DNA of 64,000 nt from Aegilops tauschii subsp. strangulata (GCF_002575655.3 NC_053035.3:500060601-500124600); one strand, 5' to 3'; positions 1-11,980 are shown, counted from the first letter of the stretch. The notes: a model not told the origin generated them from the letters alone. Numbers and translations are program-made.

Positions 1-1479
1 ACACACATTTACAAAAATGTATGCGCGCAATTTTCTTTTGATTTTTTTAATATTTTAAAACATGTTTAAAATGCATTTTTTTTAATAAAAAAAGTGGGTG
101 CATATGCCCACAGGTTCAGCACGTGCCTACTCAGCAAAGAAAGACACAGCAGAGCTGGAGTTTAACTTGGGAAGGGACAAAAGGACGAGTAGCAAAACGT
201 AATCCCCTGGGGCAGCCGCTGTCTGGGGTAGAGAAGCAAAGCCAAGTACTGCTCCATTACAATAATCGATGTTCATGCCGGAACCCTACACTAAACAATG
301 CCATCAGCAACTACTAGTAGCAGAAGTACTCCTAATCAATCATATGATGGTGTCAAAGCCTTAGCCGTGTCACTGAACTAACTAGTCCACTGATCATCAT
401 CTCGGCGCGTAGTGGCATTATTATAATAATAATATAATCCTTAAAAAGGGTGCACGTGCTGGCTGCCCGTGGGCCTCGTGTCACCGTGTGTCCTGCGCGT
501 TTCCAGGAGCACGCACGTTCGTTCGTAACGGCTGACGTTCCTCTACACAAGTAGAGTAGTATGCACGATCAGTATAGTGAGTCGTGTGTCACCTATCTGT
601 ACATTTTTTGCACCACGTTGGATTCCACTCCAATGGTTGGTAAAAGCGACTGATGTTAAGTATCTTGAAGGCAACTTTCGAACAGCCGGCCTTGTGCGCA
701 CACTGTTAAAGACAATACATAACCAAATATACACAAGCTGATGGAAGTACTCTAGGCAACGGGGTGTCCGGGTACACACGCGAGCAACATGTAGATAGGA
801 TATTCGCATGGCCATGAAGAGGCGATGCACGGTGCTGCCGTGCCCACCGTCCGGATGCTCAACGACGGCGCGCGCGCGGCAGCCAGGAGGCGCATGCATG
901 CCCTGCGGTCGCCCGCCCGCCCGCCGTACGTACGTGTACGACATACCAACTTGTGAACTGTCGGCGACAGTGGCCGGCGTTCGACATGCATGGGCGCCGG
1001 AGCTAGCTACCCAGCCGCACGTCGTCACCACGCGATTCTTCCCTGTTGGGGGTTAGCTCCGGCAGTAAATTAAACGGCCGGCGAGACACTGGGAGTGAGT
1101 GACGCCAGCCTGCAGCGATCTCCGGCCGGCCGGATCGCGACGATCCACATGCACTACATACTGCACACAGAGGCCGAACGTCACCTGCAGCGTGTCCCCC
1201 GGAGACAAGGACCCGCCTGTTTTCAATCAATTGATATTCTATTCTGGATGGGACTCGTCTTTACAAGGATATTCTGGATGGGCTCGTATCAACGTGGTGC
1301 GGGATGTATGTCAACACAGAACCAACGGTGTGAACATGCATGCATACATACGTACGGCTCAGCTTTGCGGTGCATCTCATCACAACAACGTCATGCACCC
1401 ATCTTCGTTTTCTTTTTCTTGGAGCGACGAACCCCTTTCTAGTCGATTTCTATCGAGGAAACGGCTAATGTTTTTGCCC
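1..1479. other. Intergenic sequence with no gene recognised
   Basis: I see no convincing gene here. Short open frames lack recognisable motifs, splice structure or a promoter context. The stretch contains the first copy of a diverged direct duplication (about 150-560) and a second short motif region (about 1210-1400) that resembles 2460-2620. A CG-rich patch with alternating purine-pyrimidine runs lies near 860-940. Confidence 0.5.
150..560 (+). repeat. Diverged direct duplication, copy A
   Basis: This stretch aligns by eye with 2855-3260 in the same orientation. Shared landmarks in order are a run reading gatggtgtcaaagcc, then catctcggcgcgtagtg, then a TAT-rich patch, then ggtgcacgtgct and cacgttcgttcgtaa. 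Spacing is similar in both copies, with several indels. The two copies are about 2.7 kb apart. No coding content is recognised. It may be an old segmental duplication or two fragments of one unclassified transposon. Confidence 0.65.
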
Positions 1480-2121
1480 CAGCCGCCCCTTCGCTTGTAC
1501 CTAAGAGCACCCAGCCGCTTAGGGATTCTCGTGCTTCCCGCGGGTAGCGCCGCTGATCTATCTTGTCTCTTGTGGTCATAGGGCCATGGAGTCACGGTGG
1601 ATTTCAGGCCTTGCCGGTGAGAGGACTCATTTTTTAGGTGTTTTTTTTAGTTTTGTTATGATTTGTTTCCTGCTTAGAGAGGCGGTGCGGCAGCGGCCCT
1701 ATGAACATAGAAAAAGGTTCTTCCTGCCTAGCCCCCATTCTGGTGGTGCATATAGCAGCATCGGAGGGCGTGTGAAGATTTGTCTTCGGCGGATCTCAAA
1801 GAACTTGGTCGGCGTTTTCCTTCCTAGCCCCAGTTGATGTGTCTACAAGTTGGTTTCTTCTGATCCACGTGTCTCTTCATTGGGGCGGTTGCCGTTCTGG
1901 TGCGCTGGTCCTATTGGGTCTTACCACAACGACTTCCTGACTGCCTACTGCTATAACGTTTTCCGGGCTCCGGTGAGGGTGGGGCGATAACGATGGTGCA
2001 CCTTCAGCTTGTAGTCGTCGTTAGGTGGTCTACGGACATGGATATGTTTTTTACTTCTAGTGTTTTTTGTACTACCTTGACAGATGATGAATAGTTTGGA
2101 AGTTTTCCTTGAAAAAAAAAA
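1480..2121 (+). mobile_element. Non-LTR retroposon fragment with A-tail
   Basis: The 3' part ends in an A-run at 2112-2121, and the preceding approximately 250 bp is the reverse complement of the element at 17315-17994. Shared stretches include gtgcgctggtcct, acttcctgactg, and the end region with gatgaatag followed by gaaagttttc-like sequence and the A-tail. It has no long open frame, so it is either the 3' end of a 5'-truncated LINE or a non-autonomous retroposon. The left boundary is uncertain. I did not find a clean target duplication for this copy. Confidence 0.6.
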
Positions 2122-3707
2122 CCGCTACAATTTTACAATGCTTACACATAACAAAAACTAAAGCACTCCCGCAGTGGCGGAGCTTCACAGGAATGCCTGG
2201 AGGGGCCCCTGCAGACTTGTGTGTATCTCCGCCGGTGCAGTCCCGGCAAATGTTGGGGTGTGGCGATGTTCCTTCTTGTAGGCCGACATCATTCGGCCAT
2301 TGTGGTGGTGGTTCCCAGGTGGAGATGGTGGTGCTCTTGGCATGGGGTGGGGCATCGGTGGTCGTGCTCGAAGTCTCTTCTTCCTATGCCGTCATGTTTC
2401 CTCCGGTGGTTCGCGGTACTGAGCTTTCTATCGTCCGACGAATGTGAGGGTCACACTATATATTGATTCGATCGAACGGATATTCTATTCTGGATGGACT
2501 CGTTTTTCCTTTACTTTGCAAGGATATTCTTTTTTGATGGGCAGATGCATGTCGACGTGGTGGTGGATACTATGTGAACGCACCGATCTCATCACAACAA
2601 CGTCAATTACACCGATCTCTTTAAAGAACAACACGCCATGCACCGATCTACTGTTAATTAAACAGTGGCAACTCTGCACGTCTCCGGAACCTATACGATC
2701 GATCGTGCATGGAGAACTCGCTCGAATTTTTGGCCAAGCAATCAAATCGGATGAAAGATGGAGACGTATACATACATGTACCGACGTACAAACGTACGTA
2801 CATACGCACAGGCTTCAGAATACAGTATTCTGATCAGTGATCATCAGCGAGCATTGGATTGGGAATGGACAAAAGCTTCAGCTTTCAAAAAAGAATAGTT
2901 GATGCCGCTGTTTGGGACAAGGAAGCAAAGCTACCGGAGTACTACTCCTCTCACTGCTAGTCCAGTACAATAGTTGATGCCGGAGCAATCCCGACCCACA
3001 TTAAACAATGCAACGGCTACTAATCAATTCAATTCGATGATGGTGTCAAAGCCTTTAGCCGTGCCCGTCACCAGCTAACCAGTCCACGGATCATCTCGGC
3101 GCGTAGTGCACATCACACTATTATTGATCGTACTACTAATATAACCTAAAAAAAGGTGCACGTGCTAGCTCGTGTCGCCGTGTGCCCTGCGCGTTTCCTG
3201 GAGCTCGCACGTTCGTTCGTAATGACGTACGTATCTACGTACAAATGCCTTCTAGAATACACAGTATGCACGGTCAGTACGTATGACGATTCCAATCCTG
3301 ATATTACCAGCTCTTACCTCGCATGTTGTTGCGGAAACGTTTTGCAATACATTTCAGTGATTTTTTGGCTGTATTTAACATGCAAGCTCTAGGTAATAAT
3401 CTAAGAATTAAAACCATAAATGCATATGATTTTTTGAGTTTGATTATTTTGTGGTTGTATAATATTTGTTAAATATGAATGCAATAATAGAATGGATATT
3501 CTGTTAAGTGAGCCTTTTTGCATGCATGGTTGTACATTGAGGTGGATCCTTTTCCATCCGTTAAGTTTGATGAGATGCCATACTTGCGTGTTATAGCTAG
3601 GAAACAAGTTAGTGGGGGCTACTTATTTAGACATAGAAGATTTCAGTGCACGTTGTTAGAAAAACGGTAGGGCATCTCCAATACGGACCCCTGAAACGGA
3701 AACATTA
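2122..3707. other. Intergenic sequence with duplicated block
   Basis: No gene is recognised. The stretch 2460-2620 shares the motif gatattctattctggatgg and a later ctcatcacaacaacgtca block with 1210-1400. The stretch 2855-3260 is the second copy of the 150-560 duplication. The remainder is AT-rich and has no motif I can name. Confidence 0.5.
2855..3260 (+). repeat. Diverged direct duplication, copy B
   Basis: Same-orientation counterpart of 150-560, sharing the landmarks described for copy A. It ends near the cacgttcgttcgtaa motif. The related short block (2460-2620) lies upstream of this copy, whereas in the left half it lies downstream of copy A. The arrangement is therefore not a simple two-unit tandem repeat. 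Confidence 0.6.
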
Positions 3708-4480
3708 GGGCACCTCTAACACGGACCCCTAAAACGGAAACATTACGGCTTCTTCAACATGTGTATTCGCTTACGGACACTGATACGACAGCCGGCTATC
3801 CAATGATATACACCATCCGTCTGGTCGATTTTCATGCGAACCGGATGATTTTTATTTAAATTGGAGCACATTCATTACATCTTTGAAATATTTCATTAAA
3901 TAAAGTGGACATGTCATTTTTTTCTAACACAACAAAAAGTTAGACCTAGTCTAAATCTTCGCAGGCATTAGTGCTCCAAGTCCATTTTGTTCCCTGCGTC
4001 CGGGCTGAGCTCCGGGAAGTGAAGCTGTGGCCATGCGGGTCACCGATGAGGGGAAGAGTTTAACATGGGACATAGACATGGACCACATGCGTCCACTCAC
4101 GTCTCTCCGATATTGAACAGGTGTGGTAACCGAGATGCAGCGCGGTAGGCACTCTAGGCTGTCGCCCCGCTTCAATGTCGGCTCTAGCGGCCGGTGGCGT
4201 CCGAGTCTGGGCCGGCATGAATGCGGCATGGGGTGCGAACATGGGTTCGCGCGAGAGAGGGCATGGGAGGCAGTTGTGGGTGGGACCAGGGTGCCGGACG
4301 TGTACGTGATGGCGGTCCTCACGCCTGCAAACCTCCCTAGATTTGCGTCCACTTTACGGGATTTCAGACAAGTGGACGCATTCACAAACCAATAAGGTAC
4401 CGTGTTGAATGGGTTTCATTGTTCACACTCCTCGGTCCAATTGTTTGTGGGCATTTTGAGGGTCTGAATTGAAGATGCCC
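3708..4480. mobile_element. Non-autonomous PIF/Harbinger-like DNA element
   Basis: The ends are inverted repeats: gggcacctctaac on the left and, read in reverse, gggcatcttcaatt on the right. They are flanked by TTA at 3705-3707 and 4481-4483, the target duplication typical of PIF/Harbinger. A second, slightly different copy of the left end lies at 3670-3700. The interior has no transposase-like open frame. Its right part (about 4240-4390) resembles 5730-5880 of the next element, so the two belong to one family. Mutator-like ancestry is a weaker alternative because the ends are short. Confidence 0.55.
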
Positions 4481-4483
4481 TTA

Positions 4484-4750
4484 TATCATAATATCAAGAG
4501 GCCGACGGCTCTGACACAAACTTCATTAACATCACTGATGATGAGGATCAGTAGTGTAGTTGGTAGTAGTTTCTACGTAGATTGTGCCGTCGCATTTGTT
4601 ATTAGAATAGAAATTGGGAAATGGGTAGTATGGTTGTGGAAGATGAAATATGAGGGATGACCGGTCACCATCCATGACGTGACCGGATGTATCCATGGAT
4701 GTTTGGATAAAGAAATTTACTATGTGCGGTTGTAGATGCTTCAACGTATG
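4484..4750. other. Short AT-rich spacer
   Basis: No gene or repeat is recognised between the two Harbinger-like elements. Confidence 0.4.
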
Positions 4751-4753
4751 TTA

Positions 4754-5993
4754 GGGCTCCAACGGCGCTCCGCAAATTTCCTCTCGTATTCGTCCGCGGA
4801 TAGGGGGGACCAGTCCGCGGACACAGTCCGGGAGGACACGATTCAATTGTAGCCGCATACATTTGAAACCGCATTTTAACTAATCGGACGAAATTCATGC
4901 AAAGCAACTGATATTCATCAAAGTTCGGATAGGAAATAGCACAAATCATCCATACATTGCATGCAAATTAAGTCTAGTACAACAATGTCTCTAATTCAAC
5001 TAGATCCTAGATATCCAACAAGTTTTATATGAATGGACCATGTCGCCCTATACATACTCCCCCTTCAGCTTTATCCAACAATGTGTGCACATAAATGGTC
5101 GTCCCTCTGTCAAGTGGTACACCACGGTGGCACGTGCGGGCTACATATAATGTGTAGGCCAAATTGAGTGAACGAATCAATCAATAAGTTGAGCAAGAGG
5201 AAATAAAACTTATGATCTCGTCCATGTATGCGTGCAATGGCCACCTTGTCTCGACCTGACTAACTACATTGTGGAATTTGATGACGCTGATCTGGATAGC
5301 GTGCCAACAATACGACAATGACTTCGCGTTGCGTGGTTGAATGATGTACATGTCGTAGGCGCAATGTGCTTCGCACTTGCTCCCAGAAGGGCTCCCCTCT
5401 GCTCCTGCCTATGAAATCCGCGGATACGACCAACCACGCATGGCACAACTACTCATCCTTCATGGCTGAGTAGCTCACCATCCTTCGTACACTAAAAAAC
5501 GATGTAGCATTTGAAAATAAGCTCAATGGCATTTGACCGAACACCTGCCGGATGTGGTGTCCGCCATGGAGGTCGTTGACAGGGGGCGGAGTGTACCTGG
5601 GTACAAATGGCTCCAGGGTGGAAAGCACCGTCGGAACGGGGAGCACGCGCATCGGTGCTAGTAGCGGACGTTCGACAATGCCTCTGTGGCGACCGGAGAC
5701 GAAAAATAGCGGCGGCGGAGGTGGAGGGTGCGGATACAAAGTAAGGGGAGAAGCGACGGAGTGGAAGGAAATGAGACCAGGATGGGGATTGGGTGAGCCG
5801 GGGGTGTCAGAGTCCTACGTTTCGGGTGTCCGGACTCCCGCAAACCTCTCCCACTTTGTCTTCAATTTGCAGGAGAAATTGCGACCGGACCGCCCCGCAG
5901 ACCGATACATGTCGGCGTTGAATGGCTTCCGCGGTCCGGACAACGCGAGCTGGACGGTTGCGGAAGGTTTACAGGTCCGCCTTATAGATGCCC
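4754..5993. mobile_element. Non-autonomous PIF/Harbinger-like DNA element
   Basis: The left end reads gggctccaacggcg and the right end, in reverse, gggcatctataagg. They are flanked by TTA at 4751-4753 and 5994-5996. The segment near 5800-5890, with cggactcccgcaaacctc, matches the family segment in the 3708-4480 element. Open frames inside are short and show no DDE transposase or Myb-like motif, so it would need a transposase from elsewhere to move. Confidence 0.55.
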
Positions 5994-6019
5994 TTATTAC
6001 ACAATTTCAATCACCGCTT

Positions 6020-6204
6020 GGTCAAACAATTACACGTGAAGGACGATGAGAAAAATTACACGCGAAGAACTATCGAGCCAAGACATTACTGTGTTTTTTT
6101 TGCAGATGAGCCAAGACATCACTCGCAGCAACTAAAATTAAATAAATGTTTTCGAAGGCTAAAAGAAATAAATGAATGAAAGACAACAGTGCACACTTGA
6201 GATA
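6020..6204 (+). repeat. 830-bp tandem-repeat family, fragment left of first CACTA
   Basis: A degenerate copy of the repeat seen clearly at 39948-41275 and 58443-60123. Recognisable landmarks in order are tatcgagccaa, a gcaactaa...aataaatg block, and gcacacttgaga at the CACTA boundary. The repeat continues at 17049 with the next part of the monomer, so the CACTA element inserted inside a monomer. Confidence 0.6.
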
Positions 6205-6220
6205 CACTGGTAGAAAAAAG

Positions 6221-6455
6221 CCCTTTAGTCCCGGTTCGCAACAGCCTTTAGTCCCGGCTGTGCAACCGGGACTAAATATGCGCGACTAAAGACCCCCCTT
6301 TAGTCGCGCCTCTTACGAACCGCGACTAAAGGCTTTAGTCCCGGTTCTCGTGGCTGACCGGGACTAAAGGCCCGTCCACGTGGCCGCCAGGGGTCCGTCG
6401 GGGCGGAGGACCTTTAGTCCCGGTTCTCGTGGCTAACCGGGACTAAAGGCCTCGT
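6221..6455. repeat. Left subterminal repeat array of first CACTA
   Basis: Repeated CTTTAGTCCCGGTT-type units in both orientations, often paired as short inverted repeats, for example around 6317-6368 and 6410-6450. In En/Spm-type elements such subterminal repeats are binding sites for an element-encoded protein. That role is inferred here by analogy. Confidence 0.85.
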
Positions 6456-6729
6456 CCGCAGGTTTAGGGTTTTAGCCCCCCTAAACCTGGTTTCTTTTTA
6501 ATTTGTAGTGTTTTATTTCTTTTATATTTTATTTTGTGTTTTGTTTTAATTTTGATGAAGTTTCAGTACACATATTCTACGATACTATATACATGCATAT
6601 AAAATTTCAAACAAGAAGAATTCAAGAGGAATATATAATATATATTCAATCTCGGGTGACCATATACAACTTCGAACAAGTTTCCATACACAATTAGGAT
6701 GGAGGACCATATACAACTTCGAACAAGTT

Positions 6730-9700
6730 TCAATCTCGGGTATGCATATAAATGTCTGCGTCCTCGGTATAGTGTTCTCCTTTAGGATTGATGACTTCCC
6801 TGAAGAAAAATCCTGCTAATTCATCTTGAATTGGTCGGAAGCGAGCTTCTGGACTAAGCCTCCTCCGCAAGTTATCCGTCGCGTTCCGCACGCTATCCGA
6901 TGCCTTCCGCTCAGAGGTTAGTCTCCGGATGTTCTCACAAACATAGTATCCACATAGATTGGTCCCCGGTGGCTGCTTATCCACATTAACTAACCTTCTG
7001 AAATCTAGCTCATGTTTGAATTCACCGACAATTTCTTCTGAGAACCGTCTCCAAACCCTACAGGGCAAAGAAAATTAAATGAACAAGGGAGTTATTAGTT
7101 ACTTGATATTAGGAAATGAACGAAAGAGACCGATCGATATAGAGCTCAAATGATTGAAAATTATTACTTTTGCAGCATTTTTCTCATGTCGGCCCAACGC
7201 TTTGGATCCGAATCCATAGAGTCCATGATTAGAACTCTGGAGGTGTGAAGTTCAATATTTAGCAGAATCCAGTGGAACCTGCGGACACGTTACATGCACA
7301 GTCATGCATAACTCATCGATTAGACATACCATGCATGGAGTAAACAAAAGAGAATGGGCACAAGAGAGAAACACTCACCCAAAATGGTAAGGAAATAGAA
7401 TATGAATTTTGAGTTCAGGCTTTCTAAGAAACTTGTACAAGTCTTTCTCCACGTCTTCGGGGTGATATTGTAACACATGTCCATTAACGATATGTGGGTC
7501 AATGAACCCAACATCATGGATGTTTCTTATTTTGCATTCCCAAATCTTCAATCTGCATAATAGCGTACGCAACAATATAGTTAGGACAATATATATATAT
7601 ATAGTGCAGGCAATGAAGAACGAGATGAGGTAGAAATAAATCACTTACAGAACATAGCAACTCAGCATAGATTTGTCGAGGTCGCGCAGATTGAACAGCT
7701 GGAACAATTCACTCATATGAACTTGTACAGAGTACCGTTTGGTGTGATGCTCCTCTGTAACATCCGCATAAATATATTCTTTGTCGGCCCATGTTATGAA
7801 TTGCTTGTACCAACGTAGCAGATTTCGCATTTGTGGCGGTAGACTCTTCTCCCGCGCAGGCTCGACGAGAGGCCCATTCCGCACATATTGTAATGCTATC
7901 TCACATACTGGCGCATCCTCAAGGCCTAAGAAGGCACGAAGAGTCAAACCCATCTTGGACGCTTGTTTCATGGCACTCGCTACAGTCAATCCAAGTGCTG
8001 CCGCAGCTGCTATGATCTTGGGGTCCTCTTCCGGACCGGCTTTCACTATGAGCGGGGGGATCGATTGTTTCTTCTGCATCCCGAGCTGGTCAATTTGTTT
8101 CCCGCTTTTTTTACTTTCTTCTTTCTCCTCCTTCAATATTTTTGCTTGCCTACGAAGTTCATGTCCATAGTCGTCAGGCATATTCAGCTCGGCTTGGGAC
8201 GGTGTCGTCAAAAAATCCTTAGCCCACTTCTTTTGCTTCTCAGTGAATACTTGCTTGGGCTCAGGCTCTTTTATCGCCTTCATATCCGCCTTCCATTTCT
8301 CATAATCAGCAGACGCGGCCAATTTGGTTTCAGCTTCACTAAGTTCCCCAGGCCTTGGGAGGAGAGGCTTCAGTGATGGCTCCGGTACCCTTGTGGTCTT
8401 AGGTACATAAGGGTCCGGGTTAATAGTCCAGGAGCGGGTTTCCTTGCTGTCCGCCTGCTTCTGCTTCTTCGCCGGAGGTGGATTGGGGGGCGTCGTACCC
8501 GCCGGAGGAGGATTGGGGGGCGTCGTACCCGCCGGAGGTTGTGGATCGGGGGACGGCGTCGAATGGCGTGAAGGAGGTGTAGGTGAACTACCACGACCAC
8601 CACCACCGCCACCACCGCCACCACCACCACCACCACCATCGGAGGGGGGTGGACTTGCTAGCCTTGGCGCCTCGCCTGGAAACAGTATGTACTTCTTTTT
8701 CCATAGAATGATCTGGCGCTTGACATCTCCAAGTCTTCTCTCCCCTTCGGGTGTAGGTTTGTCAATCTCCAGGTCCTCAAACCCTTGGACTATGTCTTCC
8801 ACCGTGACACGAGCATAGCCATATGCAATAGGGTTGTTGTGGTGGAGTGCTCCAGGTGTACAGGGTAAAGCACTGCCGCTAGCTACCTTCGTGGAAACGT
8901 TCCCCACGGGATAATGCAGATCACATTCTTTCATCTCCTTTACATCATCCACGGGGTAGTGAGGCTCCGGTGCACGAATCTCGATCATCGGTGCACTAGC
9001 ACCAGGCGGGGCATCCGTGGAAGCCACGCTGCTTCTCCGCTGCTGGCTTCCGCGATCCGCTTCATGATCTTCATGCGGCCCTGCATCCGATTTTTCTTTT
9101 ACTAGTTCATGCACGGTCTGCTTCAACTCATGGAGTTCCGATGCAAACTTCGTCATAAGATCTGCATCCCGGTCCGTCTTTCTCTTACGGCTTCTGTAAC
9201 AGTACGGGTCATTGTCCTGGGAAAACCCTACTTTCCACGGAACTTTGCCTTTGCCTCATACACGTCCTCCGTGTTCATCATTCCCGAGGGCTGTTGTCAG
9301 TGCGTCTTTCTCTCTGTTGAACTTGATCAAGCCCTCTTGAGCTTGGGTCATTGCGTCAATAAGGGCTTGGGTGGGAGCAAACTGTCTCTGCCGGTGAACA
9401 CACACCCCTGTCTCCGGGTCTAGCAATCCCCCATGCCCATACCACCAGCTTTTGGCCCTTGGGTCCCATCCCTCTGTACCTAGAGGGATTCCTCGCACCC
9501 TCAGGTCCTCCTCCATCTTCTGCCACCTAGGCTCGGAAAGGCGGTATCCTCCTGGCCCCATAATATGATGGAACTTTTTCTTACTCGCATTATCCTTATT
9601 TTTTTTTGATATTTCCTTGAAATGCTCCGATTGCTTTTGCCTCACAAATTCTGGCCAATCATCTTTCAGTTTCTCATGTTGTCCATTGAAATCCGGAGTC

Positions 9701-10471
9701 TTGCCCTTGTTGACATAGTCACGGGTTAAATTTTTCTTGAAGTTCCGGAATGCTTCGCCCATCTTCTGAAGAGCGAACTCTTTAACTAGCCTCCTCCTCT
9801 GACGTCCACCCGGAACCTCGTTACCGAATTCATCGACTTTGTTGTATTCCGGAGGTAGAATGAAATGTTCCATAAGCTTTCTCCAGCAATCCTTTTTCGT
9901 TCTCTTGTCGACAAAACTGAAACCAAGACGTGCCTTCTTTGGCTCCTTCCATTCCTGGACGGTGATCGGGACGTTGTCTCTAACAACGACTCCGCATTGG
10001 TTGATAAACTTTGAGGTGTGATGTAGGGGCTTGCCGGTTTCACTGACAAACTCAATGGCATATGTTTCTCCTGTTTTCATCGCCTTGGATTTGCCACGCT
10101 TTGTCGTACTCGATCCGGAGGGCTAAAAAAAGAAAGAGAGTCGCGCGCGTTAATACATATGTATTCACATTTCAGTAAGTTTGTATCACGAGAGGCTCAA
10201 TGTATATATATACCTCGCCGGAGGTGGTTGCTACTTGCAATTTGAGATCGTCGTTTGTTGACGGTTGACCTCCGTCGACAATGTCCGTTCCTTCACCTTC
10301 TTGATCATCGACAATCTCTGTTCCACCTTCAATGTTCAGAAAAGAAGAGACTACATCCTCTTCTTGCTCATATTCTGAGCCCGGCACATAAGGAATCTCG
10401 TTGTTGATGATGCCCATTAGATAACGTTCAGCCTCCGGATCCCTAAGCGGCTCGGCTCTATCGTCCGCCAT
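6730..10471 (-). pseudogene. CACTA second gene with C-terminal Ulp1/C48-like protease domain, one stop codon
   Basis: Five exons are supported: 10471-10214, 10122-7649, 7552-7379, 7278-7168 and 7057-6730. All junctions are GT-AG and the total is 3345 nt, exactly 1115 codons including the stop. The N-terminal part is acidic. The middle is charged and basic with coiled-coil character, followed by a proline-rich segment (8440-8640). The C-terminus shows a cysteine-protease-like triad spread over three exons: FHW (exon 4 start), an Asp in the MDS stretch of exon 4, and the Cys of GTNLCGYYVC in exon 5. This resembles the Ulp1/C48 (SUMO protease) fold. An in-frame TGA at 9258-9256 interrupts exon 2; a CGA-to-TGA change would explain it. 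The role in transposition is unknown; DNA binding or protein processing is inference. Confidence 0.82.
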
Positions 10472-10587
10472 ATGTCACTCCTGCATGTAGTAAAAATTCT
10501 TTAAGTATAAAGGAATTAAAAAATAAGATTAAGGGGACATACAGGAGGAGGAATTAAAAAATAAGATTATTGAGCACTGCCAAGTAT

Positions 10588-11632
10588 TTTGTTTTGTTTT
10601 CTTTGTTTTTCTTTTTGGTTTTCATTCGGTTTCTTTCTTCTTCCTTTTTTCTTTTTTTTCTTCTTCTTCCTTTCTTCTTCCTCTTTCTTCTTTCTTTCTT
10701 CTTCTTCCTTTTTCTTTCTTCTTTCTTTCTTCTTCCTCTTTCTTCTTTCTTTCTTCTTCTTCCTTTTTCTTTCTTCTTTCTTTCTTCTTCTTCCTTTCTT
10801 CTTCCTTTCTTCTTCTTTTTTTCTTCTTCCTTTTTCTTTCTTCTTTCTTTTGGTTTTCATTAGGTTTTCATTTGGTTTTCATTTTTTTCTTCTTCCTTTT
10901 TCTTTCTTCTTTTTTTCTTCTTCCTTTTTCTTTCTTCTTTTTTTCTTTTTCCTTTTTCTTTCTTCTTTCTTTCTTCTTTCTTTTTTTCTTCTTCCTTTTT
11001 TTCTTCTTCCTTTTTCTTCTTTCTTTCTTCTTTCTTTTTTTCTTCTTCCTTTTTTTTCTTCTTTCTTTTGGTTTTCATTTGGTTTTCTTTCTTCTTTCTT
11101 TTTGGTTTTCATTTGGTTTCTTTTGTTTTGTTTTCTTTTTTTCTTCTTCTTCCTTTTTCTTTCTTCTTCCTTTTTTCTTCTTCCTTTTTCTTTCTTCTTT
11201 CTTTCTTCTTCTTCCTTTCTTCTTCTTTTTTTCTTCTTCCTTTTTCTTTCTTCTTTCTTTTGGTTTTCATTTGGTTTTCATTTGGTTTTCATTTTTTTTC
11301 TTCTTCCTTTTTCTTTCTTCTTTTTTTCTTCTTCCTTTTTCTTCTGTTTTCTTTTGTTTTCTTTTGTTTTTCTTCTGTTTTTTCTTCCTTTTTTCCTTTT
11401 TCCTTTTTTCTTCTGTTTTTTTCTTCTGTTTGTTTTTCTTGTGTTTTCTTTTTTCTTTCTTCTTCCTTTTTCTTTTGTTTTCTTTTTTTCTTCCTTTTTC
11501 CTTTTTTCTTCCTTTTTCTTGTTTTTCTTCTCTTTTTCTTTTGTTTTCTTCTTCCTTCTTTCTTCTTCTTCCTTTTTCCTTTTTCTTTATTCTTCTTCTT
11601 CCTTTTTCTTCTTCCTTCTTCTTCTTCTGCCG
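10588..11632. repeat. 1-kb polypyrimidine/polypurine tract
   Basis: The + strand is almost purely T and C for over 1 kb, mostly TTC/TTTC/TTCC units broken by recurring ggttttcatttgg insertions. On the minus strand this is a GAA/GGAA-rich purine tract. It lies upstream of the start codon of the second CACTA gene and downstream of its TATA box, so it probably sits in that gene's 5' leader or first intron. Long Lys/Glu or Phe/Ser open frames across it are artefacts of the simple sequence. Confidence 0.9.
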
Positions 11633-11821
11633 GCGCGCGGAGGACGGCAGGCAGGGGCAGCGGGCGGCGAGCGGCAGGGCGTCGGGCGGCGGGCGGCGGG
11701 CAAGGGCAGGGGCTGCGGCGGGCAAGGGCCAGGGGCACGCTGCGGCGGCGGCGGAGCGCTAAGGGCAGGGCACGGGCGGCGGCGGCGCTCACTGGGGACG
11801 GGGGCGGCGGCGCGCAGGGCT

Positions 11822-11852
<31 letters not shown>

Positions 11853-11945
11853 AGGGCGTCGGGCGGCGATCGGCGTCGGGGCAGGGCGTCGGGCGGCGAT
11901 CGGCGTCGGGGCAGGGCTTCGGCGTCGAGAGAGGAGAATGGGAAG
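11633..11945. repeat. GC-rich tandem repeats
   Basis: A very GC-rich block with GGCGTC hexamers near 11820-11850. It is followed by about two and a half copies of a 30-bp unit starting ggcgtcggggcagggcgtcg (about 11846-11925). It abuts the polypyrimidine tract and lies just downstream of the minus-strand TATA box, as expected for a GC-rich 5' leader. Confidence 0.8.
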
Positions 11946-11967
11946 TGGCGGAAACTGCTAAGTGCAG

Positions 11968-11978
11968 TATATATAAAC
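11968..11978 (-). promoter_or_regulatory. Putative TATA box for the second CACTA gene
   Basis: Read on the minus strand the sequence is GTTTATATATA. It is placed between the internal terminal-repeat array (upstream) and the GC-rich leader (downstream) of the 10471-6730 gene. Assignment is by position and motif only. Confidence 0.5.
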
Positions 11979-11980
11979 GT

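Noticed and set aside
543..1230. Minus-strand frames of up to 162 codons near the left edge
   Set aside because: No recognisable domain or splice context is present, and the frames overlap others of equal length on the opposite strand.
7781..8818. Plus-strand open frames of 60-137 codons
   Set aside because: They lie antisense to the well-supported minus-strand exon of the CACTA second gene.
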